Assembly (NCBI GenBank): GCA_037200975.1
Contig: JBBCGI010000001.1
Span: forward strand, 4,051,716 to 4,115,715
Origin: Pseudomonadota bacterium
GTDB lineage: Bacteria; Pseudomonadota; Gammaproteobacteria; Steroidobacterales; Steroidobacteraceae
DNA: 64,000 nucleotides
Direction of reading: 5' to 3'
The translations under genes were made by a program, and so were the position numbers. This document shows positions 39,221 to 49,432 of this stretch, one piece after another. Position 1 is the first letter of the stretch; each line of letters begins with the position of its first letter. The notes below the pieces were generated by a model that worked only from the letters and a program-made list of their open reading frames with translations, was not told where the DNA came from and did no database searches.

Positions 39221-40212
39221 GACGCATCACCGCTGGCGTAGAGCGCGAGTCCGTCGAGACACCGTGCGCGGTGCTCGTTGCCGCCATCGGGCGGCAATTC
39301 CTGCGATCCGAGCCGCAGACCGTAGCGTTCGCCGCGCGCGTGCGCCGCGACGATCCAGGCCGACAGCTGTTCGAGACGCGCTTCGAGGTCGCCGCCCGCG
39401 ACACCGGCCAGGTCGAAGATGCGGTGATGCGCCGCGGAAGATTGATAGGTCTTCACGAGCAGTCCGCGCCCACGCGCATAGGCGCCCCAGGCCACCTGAC
39501 GCGGCGAGTCGCCACTGCGGAATTCGCGCAGGCCGGACCATTCCTCGTCGCCGGCCCGGTGCAACGCCGGGGCGTTGCCCAGATTGGCGGCTTCCAGCGG
39601 TGGCTCGCGCCGGCCGCGCGGCACGGGCCAGGCCAGCACGCTCACGCGCAGGTGCACGTAGGTCCAGGCACGGAACAGGCCGAACGGAAACGAGGTGGAT
39701 AGTTTGACGCGGTCGATGTCGACGCGGCCGCGCTTGGGCAACGGCAGGGCGATGTCCGCCCGGGCGGTGCCTCCCGCCGGCACATCGACCGCGACGCGCG
39801 CGCTGTCGGCGGCTTCCGCTTCGATGCCGAGCCGCGGCGAGTCGGCGGCATTCTGCAGCGTCAGCTGCAGAATGCCGTGCTCGCCGACGAAAGCATTGGC
39901 GGTGGAGATCGCGCGCACCTGCGTGCGGACCAGGTTGCGATGGGTGAGATGCATCGCGATCAAGCCGAAGCCCGACAACAGGAAAGTCAGCATCATCGCC
40001 ATGCTGTTCGAGTAGTTGAGCCCACCCAGCAACATGACGAGCGTCAGCGCCGCGAAGGCCAGCCCGGCGCGCGTCGGCAGGATGTAGAGACGGCCGGTCA
40101 GGATCGTCACGGGCAGCTGGTCGTCGCCCTGGCGGCGCCTCACCCACGCCGCGGCCCGCTTGCGCAGATTCGCCTTCAGGGTGCCCGTGCCGACACGCGC
40201 CGCGGCGAACAT
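39217..40212 (-). CDS. DUF58 domain protein
   Basis: A 331-residue protein with two adjacent membrane helices (about residues 45-95) and a cytoplasmic DUF58 domain (EEWSGLREFRSGDSPRQVAW, the family signature). DUF58 proteins have a von Willebrand A-like fold and work with MoxR AAA ATPases. The ATG at 40212 lies 4 bases after the moxR stop and is preferred over an in-frame start at 40236. It overlaps the transglutaminase gene by 4 bases. Confidence 0.92.
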   Translation of the reverse strand: MFAAARVGTGTLKANLRKRAAAWVRRRQGDDQLPVTILTGRLYILPTRAGLAFAALTLVMLLGGLNYSNSMAMMLTFLLSGFGLIAMHLTHRNLVRTQVRAISTANAFVGEHGILQLTLQNAADSPRLGIEAEAADSARVAVDVPAGGTARADIALPLPKRGRVDIDRVKLSTSFPFGLFRAWTYVHLRVSVLAWPVPRGRREPPLEAANLGNAPALHRAGDEEWSGLREFRSGDSPRQVAWGAYARGRGLLVKTYQSSAAHHRIFDLAGVAGGDLEARLEQLSAWIVAAHARGERYGLRLGSQELPPDGGNEHRARCLDGLALYASGDAS

Positions 40213-40216
40213 GGCT

Positions 40217-41155
40217 CTAGATAGGCACGGCGACACCGCGCGCCAGCGCGGCGATGAGCGCCGCGTGGTCGGCGCCGGTGTTCACGCCGGCATCGAGGCG
40301 GTGGGACGCGACCGGCGCGAACACGGCCTGCACGTCTTCGGGGATCACCATGTCACGGCCCGCCAGCATGGCCCAGGCGCGGGCGGCGCGCACCAGGCCC
40401 TGGCCGGCGCGTGGCGACAGGCCGATCTGGATATCGGAGCGCTGACGCGTGCTGGCCACCAGCGTCTGCACGTATTCGAGCAACGCGGGCGCGATGTGCA
40501 CGCGCTGTGCCGTCGCCTGCAGCTCCCGGACGGCGTCCGGGTTGAGTGCCGGCGGCATGCCCGCCAGCAGATCGCGCCGGTCGCCTCCGGCCAGCAGCGC
40601 GCGTTCATGCGCCGCGTCCGGATAACCGAGCGAGATACGCATCAGGAAACGGTCGAGCTGCGACTCGGGCAGGCGGAAGGTGCCTAACTGCTCGAAAGGG
40701 TTCTGTGTGGCTACCACGAAGAACGGGTCGGGCAGGCGATAGGTGGTGACGTCGACGCTGACCTGGCGTTCTTCCATCGCCTCGAGCAACGCGCTTTGCG
40801 TCTTGGGGCTGGCGCGGTTGACCTCGTCCGCCAGCAGCAGCTGCGTGAACATCGGGCCCTTCTTGAACGAGAACCCGCCGCTCGGCGCGTCGAACACGGA
40901 CACGCCGATGATGTCGGCCGGCAGCAGGTCGCTGGTGAACTGCACGCGTTGCCAGGCGAGGCCGAGGACATGCGCGAGCGCGTGGGCGAGCGTGGTCTTG
41001 CCGACACCCGGCACGTCTTCGATGAGCAGGTGGCCGCGCGCCAGCAGGCAGGTCAGCGCCAGTCGCACGGCCTCGGACTTGCCGAGGATGATGCGATCCA
41101 GGTCGGCCAGGGCACGGGTGAGGGCGTCGGTCGGTGAGGTCGTGGAGGCGTTCAC
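40217..41155 (-). CDS. MoxR-family AAA ATPase
   Basis: A 312-residue AAA+ chaperone-like ATPase: Walker A EDVPGVGKTTLAHA, Walker B LLLADEVNRASPKTQSALLEAM, sensor 1 VVATQNPFEQLGTFRLPE, and the C-terminal arginine-containing LSPRAGQGLVRAARAWA. It is first in the MoxR-DUF58-TgpA operon. MoxR proteins are thought to remodel or insert partner complexes, here probably with the DUF58 and transglutaminase proteins at the membrane. It lies 45 bases after valS on the same strand and could share its transcript. Confidence 0.95.
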   Translation of the reverse strand: MNASTTSPTDALTRALADLDRIILGKSEAVRLALTCLLARGHLLIEDVPGVGKTTLAHALAHVLGLAWQRVQFTSDLLPADIIGVSVFDAPSGGFSFKKGPMFTQLLLADEVNRASPKTQSALLEAMEERQVSVDVTTYRLPDPFFVVATQNPFEQLGTFRLPESQLDRFLMRISLGYPDAAHERALLAGGDRRDLLAGMPPALNPDAVRELQATAQRVHIAPALLEYVQTLVASTRQRSDIQIGLSPRAGQGLVRAARAWAMLAGRDMVIPEDVQAVFAPVASHRLDAGVNTGADHAALIAALARGVAVPI

Positions 41156-41200
41156 GTTTCGACTATAGCCCGCGTCGTGCGGCCCGGCTCGTGATGCGGT

Positions 41201-44005
41201 TCAGGTTCCGCCGAGCCGGTGCACGCGATCGAGCTGTGCCGCGAGGTTCAGGTTCTGAGATTCCAGTTCCGCCAGGCGCGCCTGGTCCGCCGCGACCACC
41301 TCGGGCGGCGCGTTCTTCACGAAGTTGGCGTTGCCGAGTTTGCCCCGGAGTTTCCCCAGGTCCGATTCATTCTTTGCGATGCGCTTCGTCAAGCGATCGG
41401 CTTCGGCCTTCGGGTCTATCAATCCCGCCATCGGCACCAGCAACGTCAGCTCGCCGAGCATCGCGGTGGCGGCTTCGGGCGCGGCATCGCCCGCCGCCAG
41501 CGGCGTGATCGCCTCGAGCCCCGCGAGCCGGGCGAGATAGGCGAAATGTCTGTCGACGAGTGTGCGTTCGCGCTCGCCGGCATTCTGCAGCAGCAGCGGA
41601 ATCCGGCGGGACGGCGCGATGTCCATCTCGCCGCGGATCTGCCGCACCGCGAGGATGAACTGTTTCATCCAGCTCACTTCGGCTTCGGCCTCCGCGTCGG
41701 CGGCGAAGTCGGTGGCCGCCGGATACCGCGCCTGCATCAGCAGCTCGGTGCGGCTGGTGGAGGCGCGCACATCGGCCGCGGCGGCGAGCGGCGCAACCAG
41801 CGGGATCACGCGCTGCCAGATCTCTTCCGTAATGAACGGCATCAGCGGGTGCAGCGCGCGCAGCAGCGCCTCGAGCACCGTGACCAGCGTGCGGCGCGTG
41901 CCGCGTTTCTGCGCCTCCGTGGTGTTCTCGCCCTGCAGCACGGGTTTGGTGAGCTCGAGATACCAGTCGCAGAACTCGTACCAGGTGAATTCGTACAGCG
42001 CCGTCGCGGCAAAGTCGAAGCGGTACTCTTTGAGCGCGCTGTCCACCTGCGCGAGCGTCGCGGCGAAGCGCGACACGATCCAGCGATCGGCGATCGAGAG
42101 CTCCGCTTCACCGCTGAGATCGCCCTGGTCTTCGACCGTCATCAACACGAAGCGCGCGCCGTTCCACAACTTGTTGCAGAAGTTGCGGTAACCGCCGACG
42201 CGGCCGAATTCGAAATTGATGTCGCGCGAAGCGCCCGCCAGCGACGCGAACGTGAAGCGCAATGCGTCGGTGCCGAACGGCGCAATGCCGTCCGGAAACT
42301 GCTTGCGTGTCGCCTTGTCGATCTTGTCCTTGAGATGCGGCTGCATGAGGCCGCTGGTGCGTTTGGCCAGCAGATCCGCCAGGCTGATGCCGTCGATGAC
42401 GTCGAGCGGATCGATGATGTTGCCCTTGGCCTTCGACATCTTCTCGCCGTTCTCGTCGCGGATGAGCCCGGTGATGTAGACGTCGCGGAACGGCACGTCG
42501 CCCATGAACTTGAGGCCCATCATCATCATGCGGGCGACCCAGAAGAAGATGATGTCGAAGCCCGTGACGAGCACGCTGGTCGGATAAAACTTGCCCAGCG
42601 CTGCGGTTGTGTCGGGCCAGCCGAGCGTGGAGAACGGCCACAGCGCCGAGGAGAACCACGTGTCGAGCACATCGTCGTCCTGGCGCAGCGCGAGGCCGGG
42701 CGGCAGCGTGTGTTTCCTGCGCACCTCGGCTTCGTCGCGGCCCACGTAGATGTTGCCGGCCTCGTCGTACCAGGCCGGAATGCGATGGCCCCACCAGAGC
42801 TGGCGGCTCACGCACCAGTCCTTGATGTTGCGCATCCACTCGTAATAGGTCTTCGACCAGTTTTCGGGCACGAAACGCGTACGGCCCGCTTCGACCGCCG
42901 CGAGCGCGGGCTCGGCCAGCGGCGCGATCTTCACGTACCACTGGTCGGTCAGATAGGGCTCGATCACGGCGCCGGTGCGGTCGCCGCGCGGCACCTTGAG
43001 CTTGTGAGGCTCTATCTTCTCGATGAGGCCGGCCGCTTCGAGCTCGGCGACGATCTGCTTGCGCGCCACGAAGCGATCCAGCCCGCGGAAACGCTCCGGC
43101 GCGTTCTCGTTGAGTTTCGCGTCGGGCGTGAAGATGTTGATCTGCTCGAGCGCGTGCCGCTGGCCCATCTCATAGTCGTTGAAGTCGTGCGCCGGCGTGA
43201 TCTTGACCGCGCCCGTGCCGAATGCCGCGTCGACGTAGCTGTCGGCGATCACGGGGATGGTGCGGCCCGTCAGCGGCAGCGTGAGCCGCTTGCCGATCAG
43301 CGGCTGGTAACGCTCGTCCTCGGGGCTGACCGCCACCGCCGTGTCGCCTAACAAGGTCTCGGGGCGTGTGGTCGCGACCACGACGTGGCCTTCACCTTCG
43401 GCGAATGGATAACGGATGTGCCACAGGCTGCCGTTCTCTTCCTCGGACAACACTTCGAGGTCGGAGACGGCCGTCAGCAGCACCGGGTCCCAGTTGACCA
43501 GTCGTTTGCCGCGATAGATGAGGCCTTCCTCGTGCAGGCGCACGAACACCTCCGTGACGCCGCGCGACAGCTCCGGATCCATCGTGAACTTGTCGCGCGA
43601 CCAGTCGACCGAGGTGCCGAGGCGGCGCATCTGGTGCGTGATCGTGTTGCCGGACTCGGCTTTCCACTTCCACACACGTTCGAGGAACGCCTCGCGCCCG
43701 AGATCGAGGCGATGTTTGCCTTCCGCGCCGAGCTGGCGCTCCACCACCATCTGCGTGGCAATGCCGGCGTGGTCGGTGCCCGGCTGCCACAACGTCGAAA
43801 AGCCGCGCATGCGGTGCCAGCGGGTGAGGGTGTCCATCAAGGTGTGCTGGAACGCGTGCCCCATGTGCAGCGTGCCGGTGACGTTCGGCGGCGGCAGCAT
43901 GATGCAGTACGCCTCGCCGTCGCCCGACGGGGCGAAGGCGCCCGATGATTCCCAACGCTGGTAGATCCGGGTCTCGATTTCGCCCGGGGAATAGGCCTTG
44001 TCCAT
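41201..44005 (-). CDS. valS: Valyl-tRNA synthetase
   Basis: Class I synthetase of 934 residues. Visible: the HIGH-type motif [15 protein letters not shown] near residue 40, the CP1 editing domain with [23 protein letters not shown]-type [14 protein letters not shown] at about residue 550, the anticodon-binding helical domain, and a C-terminal coiled coil (about 865-934) typical of ValRS. It follows pepA and holC, a conserved gammaproteobacterial order. The 77-base gap to holC contains no clear signal. Confidence 0.98.
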   Translation of the reverse strand: MDKAYSPGEIETRIYQRWESSGAFAPSGDGEAYCIMLPPPNVTGTLHMGHAFQHTLMDTLTRWHRMRGFSTLWQPGTDHAGIATQMVVERQLGAEGKHRLDLGREAFLERVWKWKAESGNTITHQMRRLGTSVDWSRDKFTMDPELSRGVTEVFVRLHEEGLIYRGKRLVNWDPVLLTAVSDLEVLSEEENGSLWHIRYPFAEGEGHVVVATTRPETLLGDTAVAVSPEDERYQPLIGKRLTLPLTGRTIPVIADSYVDAAFGTGAVKITPAHDFNDYEMGQRHALEQINIFTPDAKLNENAPERFRGLDRFVARKQIVAELEAAGLIEKIEPHKLKVPRGDRTGAVIEPYLTDQWYVKIAPLAEPALAAVEAGRTRFVPENWSKTYYEWMRNIKDWCVSRQLWWGHRIPAWYDEAGNIYVGRDEAEVRRKHTLPPGLALRQDDDVLDTWFSSALWPFSTLGWPDTTAALGKFYPTSVLVTGFDIIFFWVARMMMMGLKFMGDVPFRDVYITGLIRDENGEKMSKAKGNIIDPLDVIDGISLADLLAKRTSGLMQPHLKDKIDKATRKQFPDGIAPFGTDALRFTFASLAGASRDINFEFGRVGGYRNFCNKLWNGARFVLMTVEDQGDLSGEAELSIADRWIVSRFAATLAQVDSALKEYRFDFAATALYEFTWYEFCDWYLELTKPVLQGENTTEAQKRGTRRTLVTVLEALLRALHPLMPFITEEIWQRVIPLVAPLAAAADVRASTSRTELLMQARYPAATDFAADAEAEAEVSWMKQFILAVRQIRGEMDIAPSRRIPLLLQNAGERERTLVDRHFAYLARLAGLEAITPLAAGDAAPEAATAMLGELTLLVPMAGLIDPKAEADRLTKRIAKNESDLGKLRGKLGNANFVKNAPPEVVAADQARLAELESQNLNLAAQLDRVHRLGGT

Positions 44006-44082
44006 GAGGGCGCGGATTATACGGACCGGCCGATTTCCTCGCTCAGAAAGTCGGCGGCCGCGCGCGCCTGGAGAGCTGCGCG

Positions 44083-44517
44083 TCAGACGTTGTGCGTCTG
44101 GGGTTCGATGGCCTTGCCGCGGTACAGCTTGAAGCGCTCACGGCCCGCGCTGCGCACCTCGGGACGGGAGTCGAGGAATTCCGCGACGCGCGCGAACCGG
44201 TCGAAGAACGGCGGCACGGCGGCGGACAGGTTGATCAACACGTCGGCATGGCCCTCGGGCAGGGCGCCGGTAGTTAGTGCGACGGGCGCCGCGCAGGCGG
44301 TGCCCGCGTCGCCGACCACATCGTGCGGCACGAACGTGCCGTCGCCGAAGGTCCACAACAGTTCGTCGAGCTTCGACAGCGCCGCCGCGTCGTCGGCGAA
44401 CACGACGACCTTCTGTTTCGCGAGGTAGGCCTTCTCGGCTATCCGGCAGGCGAGGCGCATCCGCGCGGCATCGCCGGCTTCGTCGGTCAGATAGAAATCA
44501 ACGCGGGGCGATGGCAA
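44083..44517 (-). CDS. holC: DNA polymerase III chi subunit
   Basis: A 144-residue clamp-loader accessory subunit that binds psi and single-strand-binding protein. Visible: [10 protein letters not shown] at the N terminus, the helix with [33 protein letters not shown], and [17 protein letters not shown]. Length and position between pepA and valS support the call. It starts 6 bases after pepA and is coupled to it. Confidence 0.95.
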   Translation of the reverse strand: MPSPRVDFYLTDEAGDAARMRLACRIAEKAYLAKQKVVVFADDAAALSKLDELLWTFGDGTFVPHDVVGDAGTACAAPVALTTGALPEGHADVLINLSAAVPPFFDRFARVAEFLDSRPEVRSAGRERFKLYRGKAIEPQTHNV

Positions 44518-44523
44518 CAGTGT

Positions 44524-46017
44524 TCAGCGCGGGTTCGCGCGACGCAGCAGGAACTCGAGCAGCATCGCGCTCGGGCGCCCGGTGCTGCCCTTGCCGGCGC
44601 CACCCTGGTAGGCGGTGCCGGCGATGTCGAGGTGCGCCCAGGTCAGCCCCTGGGTGAACTTCGACAGGAACGCCGCGGCGGTGATCGAGCCGCCGTCGCG
44701 GCCGGCGACGTTGGCCATGTCGGCGAAGTTGCTCTTGAGCTGCTCGCCGTATTCCTCGGTGAGCGGCATGTGCCAGGCACGATCGTCCACGACGGCGCCG
44801 CAGTCGACCAGCTCGCGCGCCAGAGCGTCGTCGTTCGCGAACACGCCGGTGTGGTGTGTGCCGAGTGCCACGACAATGGCGCCCGTGAGCGTCGCCATGT
44901 CGATGACGACTGCGGGCTTGAAACGTTTCGCGTAGTGGAGCGCATCGCAGAGGACCAGGCGGCCCTCGGCGTCGGTGTTGAGGATCTCGATGGTGAGCCC
45001 CTGCGCGCTGGTGACGATGTCGCCGGGCTTGATGGCGCGGCCATCGGGCATGTTCTCGCAGGCGGCCACCAGGCCGACGACATGCAGCGGCAGGTTGAGC
45101 TCCGCCACGGTGTTCATCGTGCCGATGACACAGGCTGCGCCACTCATGTCGAATTTCATTTCGTCCATGAGCGGGGGATCTTTTAACGAGATGCCGCCGG
45201 TGTCGAAGGTGATGCCCTTGCCGACCAGCACGACCGGCGCGCCTTTGGCCTTGGGGTGCCGATGTTCGATGACGAGGAAGCGGGGCGGCTCTTCGCTGCC
45301 CTGGGTGACGGCCAGGAAACAGCCCATCTTCTCGCGCTTGATCTCGGCCAGGCCGAGCACTTTGACCTTGAGCGACTTGTGCGTCTTCGCAAGACCCTCG
45401 GCGGTCTTGCCGAGGTAGGTGGGCGTGCAGACGTTGCCCGGCAGATTCGCGAGGTTGCGCATCAGCGCGGCCCCGTTGGCGAGCGCGCTGCCTTGCGCGA
45501 AGCCGTTGTTGACGGCGGGCGCGGCCTTCGCGGTCGCGGGGACCACGATGCGCGACAACGCGGGCGGGCGTGGCTTCTTCGCGCTTTTCAGATCGTTGAC
45601 GCGGTACAGGCTGTTGCCGGCGATCTCGGCCACCGCGCGGCCGAGGCGTTCGTCCGACAGCAGCTTCGCGGCCGGGCGCGGCAGGGCCAGCGCGAGGGCG
45701 GAAATGCGGGTACGGGTGGCAGCGCCGATGGCGGCCAGGGTGGCACGCCGCCAGGCCTTGCGGGCGAGATCTCCCTTGGCGCCGATGCCCACCAGCAGCA
45801 CGCGTTCGGCGCTGATGCCTTCGAGGTCGGTGACCAGCCAGGTCTCGCCGAGCTTGGCGGTGAAATCGCCGCGTTTCACCAGCCGCGAGAGCTTTTCGCG
45901 GCAGCGCAGGTCGAGCGTTTTGGCTTCAGGGGTCAGATCGCCGTCCTCGTGGACTCCGACGGCGACGCAATCGATGGGCAGCTCCGCGAGCGCCTTTGTC
46001 CAGGTTTCGAACTGCAT
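44524..46017 (-). CDS. pepA: Leucyl aminopeptidase (M17)
   Basis: Di-metal aminopeptidase of the M17 family, 497 residues. The C-terminal catalytic domain has the Lys and Asp of VGKGITFDTGGISLK, the metal-binding Asp in MKFDMSGAA, and NTDAEGRLVLCDAL, the family signature. The N-terminal domain (about 1-170) has the mixed fold that gives PepA its hexamer and DNA-binding function in E. coli; DNA binding is not evident here. It is first in the pepA-holC-valS operon and divergent from lptF, with 116 bases between the starts. Confidence 0.97.
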   Translation of the reverse strand: MQFETWTKALAELPIDCVAVGVHEDGDLTPEAKTLDLRCREKLSRLVKRGDFTAKLGETWLVTDLEGISAERVLLVGIGAKGDLARKAWRRATLAAIGAATRTRISALALALPRPAAKLLSDERLGRAVAEIAGNSLYRVNDLKSAKKPRPPALSRIVVPATAKAAPAVNNGFAQGSALANGAALMRNLANLPGNVCTPTYLGKTAEGLAKTHKSLKVKVLGLAEIKREKMGCFLAVTQGSEEPPRFLVIEHRHPKAKGAPVVLVGKGITFDTGGISLKDPPLMDEMKFDMSGAACVIGTMNTVAELNLPLHVVGLVAACENMPDGRAIKPGDIVTSAQGLTIEILNTDAEGRLVLCDALHYAKRFKPAVVIDMATLTGAIVVALGTHHTGVFANDDALARELVDCGAVVDDRAWHMPLTEEYGEQLKSNFADMANVAGRDGGSITAAAFLSKFTQGLTWAHLDIAGTAYQGGAGKGSTGRPSAMLLEFLLRRANPR

Positions 46018-46133
46018 TTCTTTTGGATCCCCTGCTCTGGCCGGCCTCGTACGCGACTACACAGCTATTTGTCGCGGAGGGCGGCGGTGCTTTAAGGTCG
46101 CGAAGTGTAACTCAAGTCAATTCAGGTGGTCTG

Positions 46134-47246
46134 TTGCTGCGGATTCTCGACCGCTACATCCTGCGCGAAGTTGTCGTCAGCTGGCTCGGCGTAACTGGCG
46201 TATTACTAGCGATATTGCTGACAAATCAGGTCGCGGCTGTGTTAGCGCGCGCGGCCGAGAGCCAGTATCCGCGCGGCGTGGTGCTCGAACTCATCCTGCT
46301 CGGCGCGCTGCAAAACGTGCCGCTGCTGGTTCCGGTCGGGCTGTTGCTGGGCATCGTCCTCGCGCTCGGCCGGTTTTATCACGACAGTGAATTGACGGCG
46401 GCGCAGGCCTGCGGCGCGGGTCTGCGGCCCATCCTGTTGCCGGTGCTCGGCTTCTCGGTGCTGCTGGCCGCGGCGCTGGCCGCCTTGTCGCTGCAGGTGG
46501 CGCCTGCGGCGGCGGGCCGCGTGCTCGAGTTGCGCAGCGAGGCGGTGCGCTCCGGGCAGTTCTCGCCCATCACGTCGGGCAAGTTCCGCAGCTTCGGCGG
46601 CGGCAACACCGTGGTGTATGCGCAGGGCGCCGAAAAGGACGGCACGCTCACGCGGGTGTTCGTGGAACGCGACCGGGGCGATCACATCGAGGTCGCGCTC
46701 GCGCAGCGCGCGCGTCACACGTACACCGAGGACGGCGACCTGCAGATCATCACGTTGTACGACGGCGAACGTTACGAAGGCATTCCGGGCGAGCGCCGCT
46801 TCCGCATCGTGCGCTTCGCCGAGAACACCATCCCCGTGCGGCTGCCCGCACTGTCGGACGGGGCGGTGGCGATGCAGGGGTTGCCGACGGCGCAATTGTT
46901 CCAGTCGCAGGACAAGGCACAAAGCGCCGAGCTTGCCTTCCGCCTGGCGTTTCCCGTGATGGCGTTGGTGCTCGCCATCATCGCGGTGCCGCTCGCCCGC
47001 TTGCGGCCCCGCCAGGGCCGATACGCGCGCGTCGGTTACGCCGTGCTCATCTTCTTCGTCTACATCAACCTCGTCATCGCCGGAAAAGTGTGGATCGTGC
47101 GCGGCACCACTCCTGCATGGCTCGGCCTGTGGTGGGTGCACGCGGTCGTCGCGCTGCTGGCCGCGGGCATCGTGCTGGTGCCGCGCTGGCTGGCGAAGGC
47201 GCGTTACCGGCGCAACATGGCCCTCACGGCGGCGGTGCCGGCATGA
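46134..47246 (+). CDS. lptF: LPS export permease LptF
   Basis: One of the two LptB2FG transmembrane subunits moving lipopolysaccharide out of the inner membrane. It has 370 residues from the TTG at 46134, which has AGG 7 bases upstream; no ATG fits. Three helices precede and three follow the periplasmic beta-jellyroll (about 140-270). Visible: LDRYILREVV, ARAAESQYPRGVVLELI, and PLARLRPRQGRYARVG in the cytoplasmic loop. In-frame sequence upstream to 45996 overlaps pepA and is not conserved. It overlaps lptG by 4 bases. Confidence 0.94.
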   Translation: MLRILDRYILREVVVSWLGVTGVLLAILLTNQVAAVLARAAESQYPRGVVLELILLGALQNVPLLVPVGLLLGIVLALGRFYHDSELTAAQACGAGLRPILLPVLGFSVLLAAALAALSLQVAPAAAGRVLELRSEAVRSGQFSPITSGKFRSFGGGNTVVYAQGAEKDGTLTRVFVERDRGDHIEVALAQRARHTYTEDGDLQIITLYDGERYEGIPGERRFRIVRFAENTIPVRLPALSDGAVAMQGLPTAQLFQSQDKAQSAELAFRLAFPVMALVLAIIAVPLARLRPRQGRYARVGYAVLIFFVYINLVIAGKVWIVRGTTPAWLGLWWVHAVVALLAAGIVLVPRWLAKARYRRNMALTAAVPA

Positions 47247-48310
47247 ACCTGCTCGACCGCTACGTGATCCGCGCGTTGTTAGGCGGCGTGCTGGTGGTGG
47301 TCGCCGTGCTGGTGACCCTGGGGGCGATGTTCCTGTTCGCCGGGCAACAGGACGACATCGGCGTCGGCAGCTACAGCGCGCTCGATGCGCTGTGGTTCGT
47401 GCTGCTCAACCTGCCGCAACAGATCTACGAAATCCTGCCGATCGGCACCATGATCGGCGGGTTGATGGGCCTCGGCACCCTGGCGCGCGGCAGCGAGCTC
47501 ACGGTCATGCGCGCGGCCGGCATCTCCGTGTGGCGCATCGCAGGCTCCGTGGCCATGGCGGGCGTGCTGTTGATCGTCGTCGCGGTGATCTGCGGCGAAT
47601 TTCTCGCGCCGCCGCTGCAGCAGATGGCCACGCGGCAGAAGGCGATCGCGAAATTCGCGACCATCAGTTACGCCGGCCGCGGCGGCTCCTGGGTGCGCGA
47701 CGGCGACATCCTCATCAACGTCATGGAACAGTCCGGCGCCGGGGAGTTCGGCGGCATGCGCATCTTCGAGCTGACACCGGAACACGGTCTCAAATCGGTC
47801 GCGACCGCCTCGACAGCGGCGGTGCAGCCCGACGGCACCTGGAAGCTGACGCATTACGCCGCCACGACGTTTGGCGGCCCCACGGTCGATGCCGAGAAGG
47901 TGGCCAGCCGGGCGTTCAACTCGACCATCGGCGGCGATTTCCTGGCCCTCACGGTGCGCGAACCGCGCCAGCTGGAGTCACGCGTGTTGTGGGGTCTGAT
48001 GGGTTACCTCAAGGCGAACGATCTCGATGCCGGCCCGCAGGAATTCGCGTTTTGGTCGCGCATCGCGCGTACCGCGGCGATCCTGTTCGCCGCCTTGCTG
48101 GCCGTGCCGTTCGTGTTCGGCAGTCTGCGCGCCGCGGGCGCCGGCGCGCGCACCCTCATCGGGGTGCTGATCGGGGTCAGCTTCTTCTTCGTCCAGCGCA
48201 TGCTCGAGAGCGGCGCGGTGGTGTTCGATGCGAGCCCGTTCGTGCTCGCCTGGGCGCCGACGTTCCTGCTGGCTGGAACGTCGCTCGTCCTTATCGCCCG
48301 GACCCGATAG
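47243..48310 (+). CDS. lptG: LPS export permease LptG
   Basis: Partner of LptF in the LptB2FG transporter. It has 355 residues from the ATG at 47243, which overlaps the lptF stop (ATGA). Visible: LLDRYVIRALLGG, PQQIYEILPIGTMIGGLMGLG, GSELTVMRAAGISVWRI (the coupling helix that contacts LptB), and a C-terminal three-helix block with FGSLRAAGAGARTLIGVLIG. Upstream in-frame sequence to 47090 belongs to the lptF region. It is convergent with the DUF4340 gene, 3 bases away. Confidence 0.95.
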   Translation: MNLLDRYVIRALLGGVLVVVAVLVTLGAMFLFAGQQDDIGVGSYSALDALWFVLLNLPQQIYEILPIGTMIGGLMGLGTLARGSELTVMRAAGISVWRIAGSVAMAGVLLIVVAVICGEFLAPPLQQMATRQKAIAKFATISYAGRGGSWVRDGDILINVMEQSGAGEFGGMRIFELTPEHGLKSVATASTAAVQPDGTWKLTHYAATTFGGPTVDAEKVASRAFNSTIGGDFLALTVREPRQLESRVLWGLMGYLKANDLDAGPQEFAFWSRIARTAAILFAALLAVPFVFGSLRAAGAGARTLIGVLIGVSFFFVQRMLESGAVVFDASPFVLAWAPTFLLAGTSLVLIARTR

Positions 48311-48313
48311 CGG

Positions 48314-49432
48314 TTACTTCTTCGTCGGCAGCGTCTTTTTCGCGGCCGCCGGCGCGGCGTTCTTCTCGAGCAGTTCTTCCTGCGGCTTGAAGATCGACTC
48401 GTACTTGTAGATAGGGATCTCGTACTCGACGCCCTTGGCGCGGGCCGCCAGGCGTTCGACGTCGACGGCTGGCTGCGCCGCGGGTTTGGCAGGCTCCGCG
48501 GGCTTGGCGGAGTCCGCTGCCGGTACGGCTGCGGGCGCCGGCGCCGCGAACTCGGCCGCGAGCGCCGCGTCGTGGCTGGCGCTCACGGAAACGTAGGCCT
48601 TCTGCGGGTCGCGATGGCCGGAGAATTCGAACACCTGGCCGTCGAAGGTGCGATACGTCGCGCGATCGGTGGCGGCGGGCGGGGCCGCAGGCAATACCCG
48701 CACGTCGTCGAAGTTCAGCGCGACCAGGGCCTCCGCCTGGCCGTCGATCGACATTGCGCTCGCCGCGGTGCGGCCTTTCGGAATCGGGCTCAACGCGAGA
48801 TCGGCATCGCCGCGGCGCGCGCGCGTCAGTAGATAGGCGGGTCCGGCGGCGGGTTTCACCGAGATGTCGTGCACGTCGGCGCCCGGCAGATCGATGATGG
48901 CCCGGTCGAGCCAGCGTTTCTGGTCCGGATCGGCGGTAACGGCCGGCTCGGCCAGGGCGCTGGCGGCATCGTCGGGCTTGCGCACATAGATGGCGCGGCC
49001 CTCGGCGCCTTTGCCGACGATCAGCGACCAGGTCTTCTTGCCGGCGACGACTTCGAGCAGCGTGCTGGACGCGGTGGGCGAATCCGGCTTCTCGACGCCG
49101 AGCTTGGCGTAGTTTGCCGGGTCGCTGGTCTTGCGCTCGATCACTTTCATCGCGACGAGGTTCATGACGAGCTCGCGCACGCGGTTGCCGTCGGCCGGGT
49201 AGTTGCGTTCGACCACGGTCCAGCCGCCGGCGCCCTTGCGCAGCGTGGTGCGGCTGCCGTCGCCTTTGGAGAGGCGTACTTCCCCGACTTCGCCCAGCGC
49301 TGCCTTGAGATCCGGAAACACGGCGCCGCCGCCGAGATTGCCCTGTTGCGCCCGATGCGCCGACAGCCACACGCCGGCGCCTAACAACACGACCGCGGCG
49401 GCGCCCAGGACCAGTAGATTCTTCTGCTTCAC
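48314..49432 (-). CDS. DUF4340 protein of the Gld-type ABC module
   Basis: A 372-residue membrane-anchored protein. One helix (residues about 5-25) is followed by a periplasmic DUF4340 region (KGDGSRTTLRKGAGGWTVVE, with repeated beta-rich blocks) and an Ala/Pro-rich tail (about 310-372) ending in Lys. A GTG start at 49432 overlaps the GldG-like stop (GTGA). DUF4340 genes commonly follow GldA-F-G type transporters and are thought to be accessory subunits. The function is not established. It is convergent with lptG. Confidence 0.88.
   Translation of the reverse strand: MKQKNLLVLGAAAVVLLGAGVWLSAHRAQQGNLGGGAVFPDLKAALGEVGEVRLSKGDGSRTTLRKGAGGWTVVERNYPADGNRVRELVMNLVAMKVIERKTSDPANYAKLGVEKPDSPTASSTLLEVVAGKKTWSLIVGKGAEGRAIYVRKPDDAASALAEPAVTADPDQKRWLDRAIIDLPGADVHDISVKPAAGPAYLLTRARRGDADLALSPIPKGRTAASAMSIDGQAEALVALNFDDVRVLPAAPPAATDRATYRTFDGQVFEFSGHRDPQKAYVSVSASHDAALAAEFAAPAPAAVPAADSAKPAEPAKPAAQPAVDVERLAARAKGVEYEIPIYKYESIFKPQEELLEKNAAPAAAKKTLPTKK

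Noticed and set aside
41219-43351. A 710-codon open frame on the plus strand
   Set aside because: It lies entirely opposite valS, which is certain, and is Arg/Ala/Glu-rich as expected for an antisense shadow in GC-rich DNA. Similar shadows lie opposite pyrC (4257-5447) and the GldG-like gene (49465-51387).
46018-46133. A TTGACT box at 46115-46120 on the minus strand as a pepA promoter
   Set aside because: No convincing -10 lies at 16-18 bases; TTAAAG further on is a poor match.
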